A DNA stretch of 64,000 nt. It comes from an uncultured Cellulosilyticum sp. (GTDB taxonomy: Bacteria; Bacillota; Clostridia; Lachnospirales; Cellulosilyticaceae). Below, one piece after another: positions 46,892 through 55,544 of the stretch (the first letter of the stretch is position 1; the number at the start of each line of letters is the position of its first letter). The notes under the pieces are model-generated. The model made no database searches, was not told the origin of the DNA, and worked only from the letters and a program-made list of their open reading frames with translations. The stretch is taken from contig CAKVCL010000006.1 in the NCBI GenBank assembly GCA_934725855.1, positions 78,638 through 142,637 on the forward strand. Direction: 5' to 3'. The translations under genes and the position numbers were made by a program.

Positions 46892-46920
46892 TTTATTTTT
46901 TGTCAAAAAAACGTTATAAT
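46892..46920 (+). promoter_or_regulatory. fba: Putative fba promoter
   Basis: TATAAT at 46915-46920 with a weak TTTATT 17 bases upstream (46892-46897). Confidence 0.45.
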
Positions 46921-46988
46921 AGATTACAGTAAGTGAAATAATAACTGCTTATTATTTTCTACAATACATTACAAATGGAGGTTTTAAT

Positions 46989-47852
46989 ATGTTAGTATCA
47001 GCTAAAGACATGTTAAACAAAGCAAGAGAAGGAAAATACGCTGTTGGTCAATTCAACATCAACAACCTTGAATGGACAAAAGCAATTCTTCTTACAGCAC
47101 AAGAAAACAACTCACCAGTTATCTTAGGCGTATCTGAAGGTGCTGGTAAATACATGGGTGGTTACAAAACTATCGTAGGTATGGTAAATGGTATGTTAGA
47201 AGAATTAAACATTACTGTACCAGTTGCGCTTCACTTAGATCATGGTTCATACGAAGGTGCATTAAAATGTATCGAAGCTGGTTTCTCTTCAGTTATGTTT
47301 GATGGTTCTCACTATCCAATCGAAGAAAACGTTGCTAAAACAACTGAACTTGTTAAATTAACTTCTGAAAAAGGTCTTTCTTTAGAAGCTGAAGTTGGTT
47401 CAATCGGTGGTGAAGAAGATGGTGTTGTTGGTGCTGGTGAAGTCGCTGACGCACAAGAATGTAAAAAAATTGCTGATCTTGGTGTAACAATGCTTGCAGC
47501 AGGTATCGGTAACATTCACGGTAAATATCCTGCAAACTGGAAAGGTTTAGCTTTCGACGCTCTTGAAGAAATCAAACAAACAGTTGGAGATATGCCTCTT
47601 GTACTTCACGGTGGTACTGGTATTCCAGAAGAAATGATTAAAAAAGCTATTTCTCTAGGTGTAGCTAAAATCAACGTTAACACAGAATGCCAATTAGCAT
47701 TTGCTGCTGCTACTCGTGAATATGTTGAAGCTGGTAAAGACTTACAAGGTAAAGGATTTGATCCTCGTAAATTATTAGCTCCTGGTTTTGAAGCAATCAA
47801 AGCTACTGTAAAAGAAAAAATGGAATTATTCGGTTCTATCAACCGCGCTTAA
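46989..47852 (+). CDS. fba: Class II fructose-1,6-bisphosphate aldolase
   Basis: Glycolytic/gluconeogenic enzyme splitting fructose-1,6-bisphosphate to dihydroxyacetone phosphate and glyceraldehyde 3-phosphate. 287 residues. LHLDHGSYE and LEAEVGSIGGEEDG carry zinc and metal ligands, and LHGGTGIPEE the phosphate loop. GGAGG and a biased, high-expression codon choice (GGT, GTT, GAA, CTT) differ from the neighbours and fit a highly expressed gene. Monocistronic. Confidence 0.97.
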   Translation: MLVSAKDMLNKAREGKYAVGQFNINNLEWTKAILLTAQENNSPVILGVSEGAGKYMGGYKTIVGMVNGMLEELNITVPVALHLDHGSYEGALKCIEAGFSSVMFDGSHYPIEENVAKTTELVKLTSEKGLSLEAEVGSIGGEEDGVVGAGEVADAQECKKIADLGVTMLAAGIGNIHGKYPANWKGLAFDALEEIKQTVGDMPLVLHGGTGIPEEMIKKAISLGVAKINVNTECQLAFAAATREYVEAGKDLQGKGFDPRKLLAPGFEAIKATVKEKMELFGSINRA

Positions 47853-47858
47853 TTTTCC

Positions 47859-47897
47859 AAAAAAGGACATAAAATGATTCATTTTATGTCCTTTTTT
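47859..47897 (+). terminator. fba terminator
   Basis: An 18-bp perfect stem (AAAAAAGGACATAAAATG with its complement) and a three-base loop, ending in TTTTTT. Confidence 0.93.
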
Positions 47898-47999
47898 ATA
47901 TGCATTCTGGCAATCTATTTGGCCTAAAAAAGAAAAAAATACCAGAATAAAAGATTTCATACTGCACATATTAATACCATAGTAGTCACAAAACATTCC

Positions 48000-48044
48000 A
48001 CCTCATCACTTGAGGTAAATTCTTCAAAGGATACCTCCTTTGAA
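48000..48044 (+). promoter_or_regulatory. Two small hairpins upstream of the SASP gene
   Basis: ACCTCA/TGAGGT (48000-48016) and TTCAAAGG/CCTTTGAA (48023-48044, loop ATACCT). No T-tract follows, so they are not terminators. The second overlaps the putative -35 of the SASP gene. They may be operator dyads or RNA structure. Confidence 0.4.
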
Positions 48045-48070
48045 TCACCCAGAATATTTCGTGATTACTA
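48041..48070 (+). promoter_or_regulatory. Possible SigG/SigF-type promoter
   Basis: TGAATC (48041-48046), a 17-base spacer and ATTACTA (48064-48070), close to the forespore consensus TGAATA / CATACTA, about 30 bp before the SASP start. Confidence 0.4.
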
Positions 48071-48101
48071 AATTAAAAACACCTAACAGGGGGCAATTAT
48101 T

Positions 48102-48266
48102 ATGGCAAACAAACAAACTTTCGAACAAATGAAATATGAGGTTGCTAAAGAAGTTGGCGTACCTTTAAAACAAGGTTACAATGGAGACATCACAGCAAGA
48201 GAAGCTGGAAAAATTGGTGGAACTATTGTACAAAAAGTATTCGAAAGCTATAAAGGGTCAAAATAA
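48102..48266 (+). CDS. Alpha/beta-type small acid-soluble spore protein
   Basis: 54 residues beginning MANKQTFEQMKYEVAKEVGV and containing the family signatures EQMKYEVA and TAREAGKIGG (the latter matching the 'G..TSR.NG.VGG' block). SASPs coat forespore DNA and are cut by the GPR protease during germination. AGGGGG is eight bases upstream of ATG. It lies between fba and the opp operon and supports a spore-forming host. Confidence 0.9.
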   Translation: MANKQTFEQMKYEVAKEVGVPLKQGYNGDITAREAGKIGGTIVQKVFESYKGSK

Positions 48267-48278
48267 TTGAAGATGTCA

Positions 48279-48310
48279 AATAACCGAGCTAAATGATTAG
48301 CTCGGTTATT
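48279..48310. terminator. Terminator between the SASP gene and oppA
   Basis: 13-bp stem AATAACCGAGCTA / TAGCTCGGTTATT with loop AATGAT, followed by TTGATTTT. Confidence 0.88.
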
Positions 48311-48316
48311 TTGATT

Positions 48317-49981
48317 TTATTCTTCTACTTCTACCATTTTGACATCTCCAAACCACATTTTACTGGTTGATGAAATGTCCCATCCTTGTACGCGGTCTTG
48401 AATCATAATTGGATAAGAATAGTAGTAAAGTGGAATCATTGGCATATCTTCCATTAAAATATCATGTGCAGCATATAGGTGTGTCATACGTTCTTCACCT
48501 GTTGTTTGTCTTGCTAATTTCATTTGCTCATCAAATGCTTCATTGGAATAACGTCCAATATTTTGTCCATTGGTTGTTTCAAAGATTTCAAGCATGGTTT
48601 GTGGATCATTGTAATCCCCAATCCAACCACGACGTGCTAAATCTTCAAATTGATTGTTATTAGTTGTTTCCTGGAATACCGCCCACTCTTGATTAGTAAG
48701 CTTCACATTCACTCCTAAATTTTGTTTAAGCATTTCTTGAACGGCTTCGGCAATCTTTTTATGACTTTCACTTGTGTTATAAAGAATTTCGATTTCTCCA
48801 AGCTCAGACCCATCTGAAAAACCTGCTTCGGCAAGAAGGGCTTTTGCCTTTTCTACATCAGCTTTTGTAGATAGCCCATAATCGCCAGAGGTTTCTGCAA
48901 ATGAATTCCCTTTATCATCTTTTACACCTTTTGGCATAAATCCAGTGGCAGCAATTTGCCCTGAGCGAGTGACTTCATTTACGATTTGCTCTTTATCAAT
49001 CGCAAGTGTTAATGCTTTACGCACTTTAACATCTTGCATAGCTGGTGTATTCATATTATATACATAATAGTATGTACCAATTTTAGGTAAGATGTAGAAT
49101 GTTGGATCTTCTGCAATTAATCTTGGCATTTCATCTGCTGGAATAAATTCATTGATATCTAATTCTCCTGCAGCATACTTTGTATAAGCTGTTGATTCAT
49201 CTACAATCATGTAGTAAATGATTTTATCTAAGGTTACATTTTCAGCATTCCAATAATTTTCGTTTTTTACATAAACCAATTGGTCACCCATTTTGTACTC
49301 AGAAAGAACAAATGGTCCATTACTGATTGCTTTAGAAGGATCTTTTGCCCAAGCCCCTTCATTATCTACCATGTCTTCTCTTACAGGCATCATGGTTGGA
49401 TAAGCACAAAGTTGTTTGAAATATTCTGTTGGTACACTTAATGTGACTTCTAATGTATGATCATCAAGTGCCTTAACGCCTAATTCATCAACTGATTTTT
49501 CACCCTTTCCAATTTCAGCTGCATTTAAAATGTTTGCTGATTCAAAAAGGTACATATACTCAGAAGCGGTTTTAGGATCTGCTCCACGTTTCCATGCAAA
49601 TTCAAAATCTTTTGCTGTGAGAGGTTGTCCATCTGACCATTTTGACTCTCTTAATTTAAACGTATAAACGCATCCATCTTCAGATACAGTATAACTTTCA
49701 GCAATACCTGGAATAAATTCATCTCCTACTTCTCTTAATAAACCTTCAAAAGCATTGTTAATGATATGACTTCCATCAGCTGCTGAGTTAAGTTGTGGAT
49801 CTGTTGTCAGTGGATCTGCTCCTAAGTTGACTTTAAGGATTTGTTCTCCTAATAATGAACTTTCCTCTGCGGCTGCTTCTGTCTTGGAATCTACCTCTTG
49901 TTTTGTTGATGCAGAACCACAACCTGCAAAGCTTAAGCCAACCATTACAGTGACTAGTGCTGCGATTAGTTTCTTTTTCAT
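48317..49981 (-). CDS. oppA: Oligopeptide-binding lipoprotein
   Basis: Extracellular substrate-binding protein of the Opp transporter (SBP family 5), 554 residues. Lipobox LSFAGC with lipidated Cys21, then a Ser/Thr/Glu linker. The family signature appears as FEFAWKRGADPKTASEY, and the C-terminal half contains IEILYNTSESHKKIAEA. It is the last gene of the operon, after a gap of 95 bp, which allows extra or differential expression. Confidence 0.94.
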   Translation of the reverse strand: MKKKLIAALVTVMVGLSFAGCGSASTKQEVDSKTEAAAEESSLLGEQILKVNLGADPLTTDPQLNSAADGSHIINNAFEGLLREVGDEFIPGIAESYTVSEDGCVYTFKLRESKWSDGQPLTAKDFEFAWKRGADPKTASEYMYLFESANILNAAEIGKGEKSVDELGVKALDDHTLEVTLSVPTEYFKQLCAYPTMMPVREDMVDNEGAWAKDPSKAISNGPFVLSEYKMGDQLVYVKNENYWNAENVTLDKIIYYMIVDESTAYTKYAAGELDINEFIPADEMPRLIAEDPTFYILPKIGTYYYVYNMNTPAMQDVKVRKALTLAIDKEQIVNEVTRSGQIAATGFMPKGVKDDKGNSFAETSGDYGLSTKADVEKAKALLAEAGFSDGSELGEIEILYNTSESHKKIAEAVQEMLKQNLGVNVKLTNQEWAVFQETTNNNQFEDLARRGWIGDYNDPQTMLEIFETTNGQNIGRYSNEAFDEQMKLARQTTGEERMTHLYAAHDILMEDMPMIPLYYYSYPIMIQDRVQGWDISSTSKMWFGDVKMVEVEE

Positions 49982-50076
49982 GTCATTTCCTCCTAGTTGT
50001 TTATATAAAAAGCATCTACGCCTTTAAGTCGTATATTGCTCTTTTTCAGTTAGTCATTTTGATAAGATATAACTCA

Positions 50077-51060
50077 TTATTCATAAAGATGACAAGCCAC
50101 TTGATGTCCTGGTGCAATTTCTTTTAATTCAGGTTTTACTTCACTACAAATCTTCATGCACTTTGTGCATCTGGTTCTAAATGGGCACCCTGATGGTGGA
50201 TTAAGTGGGCTTGGCACATCGCCTTGAAGCACAATACGTTTTCTTTCTCTTGCCATTTTAGGATCTGGAAGTGGCACAGCCGAAAGAAGGGCCTGGGTAT
50301 AAGGATGGGCAGGATGCTCATTAATCTCATTGCTTGCTCCAATTTCTACCAAGTTTCCTAAGTACATCACGCCAATGCGATTGGATATATGTTTTACCAT
50401 AGATAAGTCATGAGCAATAAACAAATAAGTCAGCCCCATATCCTGTTGTAAGTCCTCGAGCATATTGATAACCTGTGCTTGAATAGATACATCAAGTGCT
50501 GAAATCGGTTCATCACAAATAATAAATTCTGGGTTTACAGCAAGTGCACGAGCAATCCCTACACGTTGTCTCTGCCCCCCACTAAACTCATGAGGATAAC
50601 GATTGGCATGATCCTTCATAAGTCCTACTTTGTCTAGTAAATCCATAATGCGGTCATTCTTTTCTGAACCTGTGGCAATGCCATGAGTCACCATAGCTTC
50701 CCCAATGATTTCATTGATGGTCATACGACTATCTAACGAAGCATAAGGGTCTTGGAACACCATTTGCATACGCTTTCTAAAAGGTAGCATTTGCTTTTGA
50801 GAATAATTTGTAATATCCTCGCCATCAAAAATAATCTTTCCATCCGTTGGTTCATAAAGTTTAATAAGGGTACGCCCTGTCGTTGACTTTCCACATCCCG
50901 ACTCTCCTACAAGTCCTAATGTTTCACCTTTTTTGATGTGAAATGAAACATTATCTACAGCTTTAATGTATTGTACCTTCTTTCCAAAAAGGCCACTTGT
51001 TTTCGTAAAGTACTGTTTTAACCCACTTACTTCTATTAGGTTTTCTCTTGTATCTTGCAT
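50077..51060 (-). CDS. oppF: Oligopeptide ABC ATPase OppF
   Basis: 327 residues. Walker A GESGCGKST, signature FSGGQRQRVGIARAL, Walker B FIICDEPISALDVS. The C-terminal oligopeptide domain contains CPFRTRCTKCMKIC, a cysteine motif that in relatives binds an Fe-S cluster. Start overlaps the oppD stop by one base. Confidence 0.95.
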   Translation of the reverse strand: MQDTRENLIEVSGLKQYFTKTSGLFGKKVQYIKAVDNVSFHIKKGETLGLVGESGCGKSTTGRTLIKLYEPTDGKIIFDGEDITNYSQKQMLPFRKRMQMVFQDPYASLDSRMTINEIIGEAMVTHGIATGSEKNDRIMDLLDKVGLMKDHANRYPHEFSGGQRQRVGIARALAVNPEFIICDEPISALDVSIQAQVINMLEDLQQDMGLTYLFIAHDLSMVKHISNRIGVMYLGNLVEIGASNEINEHPAHPYTQALLSAVPLPDPKMARERKRIVLQGDVPSPLNPPSGCPFRTRCTKCMKICSEVKPELKEIAPGHQVACHLYE

Positions 51061-52076
51061 TATATTCTAGCCTCCTTTACGAATCCTTCCACCTTAGGCG
51101 CCTCTTCAAGTAATAAATGACATCTTGACTCATGAGTTGGTGATACTTGGTGCATGGATGGCATTTCATTTAAACATTTTTTCATCGCATATTTGCAACG
51201 ATTACAGAAAGGACATCCTTTAGGTGGATTTAATAAGTCTGGTGGTGAACCAGGAATTGGCTCTAATCTTTCTTTTGTGGTTGCATTTGGATTAGGCACT
51301 GAATTTAATAGTCCTAAGGTATATGGATGTTTGGCATCATAGAATAACTCATCCACAGATGCTTCCTCCATGATCATCCCGCCATACATAACAATGACCC
51401 TGGTACATAACTGTGCAATAACCCCTAAATCATGGGTAATAAAAATAATGGAAGAATTTAACCGCTCCTGTAAATCCTTCATTAATTCTAAAATCTGTGC
51501 TTGGATGGTAACATCTAACGCAGTTGTGGGTTCATCTGCAATGACCAGCTCAGGATCGCAAGATAACGCCATCGCAATCACTGCTCTTTGTCTCATTCCA
51601 CCACTAAACTCATGGGGATAATTCTTCATACGTTCCTCGGGAGAAGGAATACCCACTAACCCTAACATTTTAATCGCAATCGCTTCTGCTTCTTTTTTAC
51701 TCACTTTTTTATGTGTACGAATGACTTCTACCATCTGATTACCAATGGTATAAACTGGATTTAAAGCACTCATAGGATCTTGGAAAATCATAGACATCTC
51801 ATTACCTTGAATCTTTCTCATTTCCTTATCCGTCTTTTTCACCAAATCTTCGCCTTTAAAAAGAACCTCTCCTGCTTTAATCTTTCCTGGATGTTGGAGC
51901 AGCCTCATAACGGAAGAACACGTCACAGATTTTCCACTTCCTGATTCTCCTACTACACCAAGCACCTCTCCTTTATACAAATCAAAATCTACATTTCTAA
52001 TCGATTGAACCTCACCTAAATGAGTATAAAATGAAGTTTGTAGACCTTTTACTTCTAAAATCTTTTCTTTACTCAT
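51060..52076 (-). CDS. oppD: Oligopeptide ABC ATPase OppD
   Basis: 338 residues. Walker A GESGSGKSV, signature FSGGMRQRAVIAMAL, Walker B LVIADEPTTALDVT. The C-terminal domain has CPFCNRCKYAMKKC, parallel to OppF. Partner ATPase in the heterodimeric importer. Confidence 0.95.
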   Translation of the reverse strand: MSKEKILEVKGLQTSFYTHLGEVQSIRNVDFDLYKGEVLGVVGESGSGKSVTCSSVMRLLQHPGKIKAGEVLFKGEDLVKKTDKEMRKIQGNEMSMIFQDPMSALNPVYTIGNQMVEVIRTHKKVSKKEAEAIAIKMLGLVGIPSPEERMKNYPHEFSGGMRQRAVIAMALSCDPELVIADEPTTALDVTIQAQILELMKDLQERLNSSIIFITHDLGVIAQLCTRVIVMYGGMIMEEASVDELFYDAKHPYTLGLLNSVPNPNATTKERLEPIPGSPPDLLNPPKGCPFCNRCKYAMKKCLNEMPSMHQVSPTHESRCHLLLEEAPKVEGFVKEARI

Positions 52077-52092
52077 AACTTAGCTGTCCTTT

Positions 52093-53277
52093 CTATTTAC
52101 GTAATCTTGGGTCGAGAGCATCTCTTAAGCCATCTCCTAAGAAGTTAAAGGCAAACATAGTAATTGCAATAGCAACAGATGGTGCAATCAGTTGATAAGG
52201 ATAAGAACGAATCCCCCCTAATGCGTCATTTGCTAGTGTTCCCCATGAAGCCATCGGTGCTGATACTCCTAGACCAATAAAACTTAAAAAAGACTCTGTA
52301 AAAATAGCACTTGGGATACTCATTGTCAGCGATACGATAATCGGTCCCATGGCATTTGGAATAAGATGTTTCATAATAATCTTAAACTTAGAAACACCAA
52401 TAGTTCTAGCAGCTAATACAAACTCTTGTTCTTTTAAGCTTAAAACTTGTCCACGTACAAGTCTTGCCATCCCTACCCAATAAATCAGTCCAATGGTTAA
52501 AATGATGGTTTCAAGACCTGGTTTAATCACAACCATTAACAAAATAACAATTAAAAGTGAAGGAACGGAACTGATAATATCTACAATACGCATCATCACA
52601 TTATCTACTTTTCCACCTTCAAAAGCTGAAATTCCCCCATAAATCACCCCAATCACTAGGTTAACAACGGAAGCAACAAGCCCTACTAAAAGAGAAATTC
52701 TAGCGCCATATAAAATACGAATCCATACATCACGTCCTAAACTGTCTGTTCCTAAAATATTAGTTTTATTCCAAACCGTTTTAACGGGAGTGGTATCAAT
52801 TTCCTTGCCATCTACAAAAATTTTGTATTTTACGCCACCATTTTTCTTGGCTCTTTTTGCAAAAGAATAATCTAATACAACCTCTTTACCTGATATTTCA
52901 TATGTTTTAGTGCATAAAGTAACATCCGTTTCTATTGGCTCTGGTGCCAAAAGCATTTCACCTTTAGGACTTACTTCAATTAATTTGTATTCATTATGTA
53001 CATAGACGTAATGACCATCTCCTAAGTCAACAAGACCCATGCGAGGTGGAATATTTCCAAATCCAGCCTTCTGGTCTGAATAGCTTACGCTAGAAATCAT
53101 TGGTAAGAAAATTGCGCAGCACGCAATGAGTATAATTGTCAATAAGCCAAACATAGCAAGTACATTTTTGCGTAACATACGCCAAGCATCTTGCCAATAA
53201 GTGGTACTTGGCCTTGCAATGATTTGACTTTTTCTGTCTTCATCACTTACTAATTCCCATTCAGATACTTTACTCAT
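52093..53277 (-). CDS. oppC: Oligopeptide permease OppC with an extra soluble segment
   Basis: 394 residues. One transmembrane helix near 35-55 is followed by about 120 residues without membrane segments (YVYVHNEYKLIEV...FVDGKEIDTT) before the usual five-helix core; the EAA loop is FVLAARTIGVSKFKIIMKHLIPN. Typical OppC is about 300 residues, so the insert is the unusual part; it should face outward near the substrate-binding protein. Confidence 0.93.
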   Translation of the reverse strand: MSKVSEWELVSDEDRKSQIIARPSTTYWQDAWRMLRKNVLAMFGLLTIILIACCAIFLPMISSVSYSDQKAGFGNIPPRMGLVDLGDGHYVYVHNEYKLIEVSPKGEMLLAPEPIETDVTLCTKTYEISGKEVVLDYSFAKRAKKNGGVKYKIFVDGKEIDTTPVKTVWNKTNILGTDSLGRDVWIRILYGARISLLVGLVASVVNLVIGVIYGGISAFEGGKVDNVMMRIVDIISSVPSLLIVILLMVVIKPGLETIILTIGLIYWVGMARLVRGQVLSLKEQEFVLAARTIGVSKFKIIMKHLIPNAMGPIIVSLTMSIPSAIFTESFLSFIGLGVSAPMASWGTLANDALGGIRSYPYQLIAPSVAIAITMFAFNFLGDGLRDALDPRLRK

Positions 53278-53290
53278 ATTTTAGCTTCTC

Positions 53291-54211
53291 CTAGTCTTTC
53301 AGTTTAATTCTTGGATCAATCAGTCCATAAGCAATATCCACTACAAACACCATTAAAATGTAGATGGCTGCATAGAAAATGGTGATTCCCATTAAAACCG
53401 TATAGTCACGATTGGTAACACTTTCTACGAAATATTTACCCATCCCTGGAATGGCAAAGATTTTTTCTACAACAAATGATCCTGTTAAGATACTAGCAAT
53501 CATCGGTCCTATATAAGTTACAACTGGAATAAGCGCATTCTTTAGGGCATGCTTTCCAATGACACGCCATTTGCTCAGTCCATTTGCTCTTGCCGTACGT
53601 ACATAATCTTGTCTTAAGACTTCAAGCATACTTGAGCGTGTTAAACGTGTCACATATGCCACTGAAAAGCCAGCTAATGCAATCACTGGACCAATATAAC
53701 TTTTCCATTCATCTAACCCACCAGCTGGAATCCATGCTAGTTTTCCAGCAAATATGTACATAATGAATGCCCCAACCACAAAGCTTGGAATCGTCACCCC
53801 AATCGTTGCAATAATCATAATCACATAATCCACAGCTGAATTTTGCTTAAGGGCAGATAAAATACCTAACGGTATACCAATTAATAAAATAAGTATAACG
53901 GCTAAAACTCCAATTTGAGCAGATGCTGGAAAGGTTTGAATAATAATATCATTAACGGTTACCCCTTTTTTCTTATAGGAAAGCCCTAAATCACCTTTTG
54001 CAAGGTCTCCCATGTAATTTAAATATTGCTCATACAAAGGTGCATTTAAATTGTACTTTTCCTTTAATGCCTGCTCGATTTCTGGCGTTAAGTTTCTTTC
54101 ACTGGTAAATGGTCCACCTGGAATCGCATGCATTAAGCAAAAAGTAATCGTTGCTACTAAAAATAAAGTAATAAACATCGAAACCATACGTTTTAAACTA
54201 TATTTAAACAT
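53291..54211 (-). CDS. oppB: Oligopeptide permease OppB
   Basis: 306 residues, six transmembrane helices, EAA loop YVRTARANGLSKWRVIGKHALKN. First gene of the operon oppB-C-D-F-A, 13 bp ahead of oppC. Start ATG after GGAGGA. Confidence 0.95.
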   Translation of the reverse strand: MFKYSLKRMVSMFITLFLVATITFCLMHAIPGGPFTSERNLTPEIEQALKEKYNLNAPLYEQYLNYMGDLAKGDLGLSYKKKGVTVNDIIIQTFPASAQIGVLAVILILLIGIPLGILSALKQNSAVDYVIMIIATIGVTIPSFVVGAFIMYIFAGKLAWIPAGGLDEWKSYIGPVIALAGFSVAYVTRLTRSSMLEVLRQDYVRTARANGLSKWRVIGKHALKNALIPVVTYIGPMIASILTGSFVVEKIFAIPGMGKYFVESVTNRDYTVLMGITIFYAAIYILMVFVVDIAYGLIDPRIKLKD

Positions 54212-54558
54212 TTTCTTCCTCCTTCTATCTAACTTTTACATTTTCTTCTAATTCGGTTGATTAATTAACATAATACATTACTTTTAACTTTTTTGCAAGT
54301 TTACATTTCATTTTTTTCGATTTTAGGTCTTTTTTCGCACTAAAACTTGCGAATTATGATTTTTGAATGGTTTTATCTTGCATTTTATATTATTATTCAT
54401 CATACTTTTATCTTTTTCATTAACATAACACTTAATCATTATTACAAACTATCACTTTTTATTTAAACCAATCAGTATTTTACTTCAACATTTATGTATA
54501 CAAAAAAGGAGTCAAAACAGCGATTTGCCATTTCAACTCCTCTAATTTGTGTTCCATA
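54212..54558. other. Upstream region of the opp operon
   Basis: 347 bp, very AT-rich, no ORF. It contains a distant inverted repeat GCAAGTTT / AAACTTGC (about 54294-54351) and the terminator at 54507-54541. I saw no clear CodY box or riboswitch. Confidence 0.5.
54507..54541 (-). terminator. Terminator of the dehydrogenase gene
   Basis: AGGAGT/ACTCCT outer stem with inner AAA/TTT pairing; the minus strand continues as TTTTTTG. It lies 18 bp after the gene ending at 54559. Confidence 0.65.
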
Positions 54559-55518
54559 TTATACAATTCTATTTCTTGCTTCTTGTTTCTTAAAAGCCTC
54601 AATATTTTGAACCACTTCTTGAATAAGTGTTTCTCTGGCTTCAACACTTGCCCAAGCAATATGAGGTGTAATGAGTAGTTTATTTTGATCCACCACCTCA
54701 AAGAGTACGCTCTCATGTGTAATCGGTTCTTTCTCTAATACATCAAGCCCTGCTCCTGTTATTAGATTTTCATTGAGGGCCTTTACTAAATCTGCTTCAA
54801 TTACAATATTTCCTCTGCCTAAATTTAAAAGATAAGCCGTAGGCTTCATACATGCCATTTGCTCATAGCCTATTAAATAATGCGTTTCATGATTATAAGG
54901 TGCATGAATCGATACAACATCACTCATCTTTAAAAGTTCTTGTAAGGATACACGCTCATAAGTATTTGCACTGTTATTTTTGCCTGATGTTGAATAGTAA
55001 ATGACCTTCATGCCAAAAGCCGTAGCAATTCTTGCAACTGCTTTACCAATGGCGCCCATACCAATAATCCCCATTGTTTTTCCACTTAACTGACTATATG
55101 GCCAAGCAATATAAGTAAAAGTGTCACTACTTGCATATTGTTTGCTCTTTACATAAGCATCATATTGCCCTAAATGTTCCTCTAAGTGAAGCAGCATAGC
55201 AAATGTATGCTGAGCTACACTCTCTGTTGAATAACCTGCTACATTGGCAACTGCTATGCCATGTGCCTTTGCATAATCTAAATCAATATTATTATAACCT
55301 GTTGCTAGTAACCCAATCATTTTTAAATGGGTGCACTCTTTTAGATTGTTTTCACCTAAAACGACTTTGTTGGTAATAATAATATCTAGATCCTTTACCC
55401 TTTCCGCTACTTCTTCTGGCGCCGTTAATTCATATATGACTAATTCTCCACAAGCACTAAGTGGCGTCAGGTCAATATCTTTACCTACTGTTAATGCATC
55501 TAAAACCCCTATTTTCAT
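54559..55518 (-). CDS. D-2-hydroxyacid dehydrogenase (glycerate/hydroxypyruvate type)
   Basis: 319-residue NAD-dependent oxidoreductase. NAD loop GIIGMGAIGKAVA; catalytic Arg in LGRGNIV, Glu in LEKEP and His in TPHIAW. The ATG at 55518 follows AAGGAAG; the longer frame to 55545 lacks one. It probably reduces hydroxypyruvate or a related 2-oxoacid; D-lactate dehydrogenase relatives differ in residues I cannot align here. It follows the SPFH gene by 26 bp. Confidence 0.88.
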   Translation of the reverse strand: MKIGVLDALTVGKDIDLTPLSACGELVIYELTAPEEVAERVKDLDIIITNKVVLGENNLKECTHLKMIGLLATGYNNIDLDYAKAHGIAVANVAGYSTESVAQHTFAMLLHLEEHLGQYDAYVKSKQYASSDTFTYIAWPYSQLSGKTMGIIGMGAIGKAVARIATAFGMKVIYYSTSGKNNSANTYERVSLQELLKMSDVVSIHAPYNHETHYLIGYEQMACMKPTAYLLNLGRGNIVIEADLVKALNENLITGAGLDVLEKEPITHESVLFEVVDQNKLLITPHIAWASVEARETLIQEVVQNIEAFKKQEARNRIV

Positions 55519-55544
55519 TTTTAATTTCTTCCTTTTCTTAACCA

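Noticed and set aside
47312..47842. Several minus-strand ORFs inside fba
   Set aside because: They are shadows of a codon-biased, highly conserved aldolase gene.
54294..54351. GCAAGTTT/AAACTTGC inverted repeat upstream of oppB
   Set aside because: The arms are 8 bp and far apart with an AT-rich loop; it could be chance, so I did not list it as a regulatory site.
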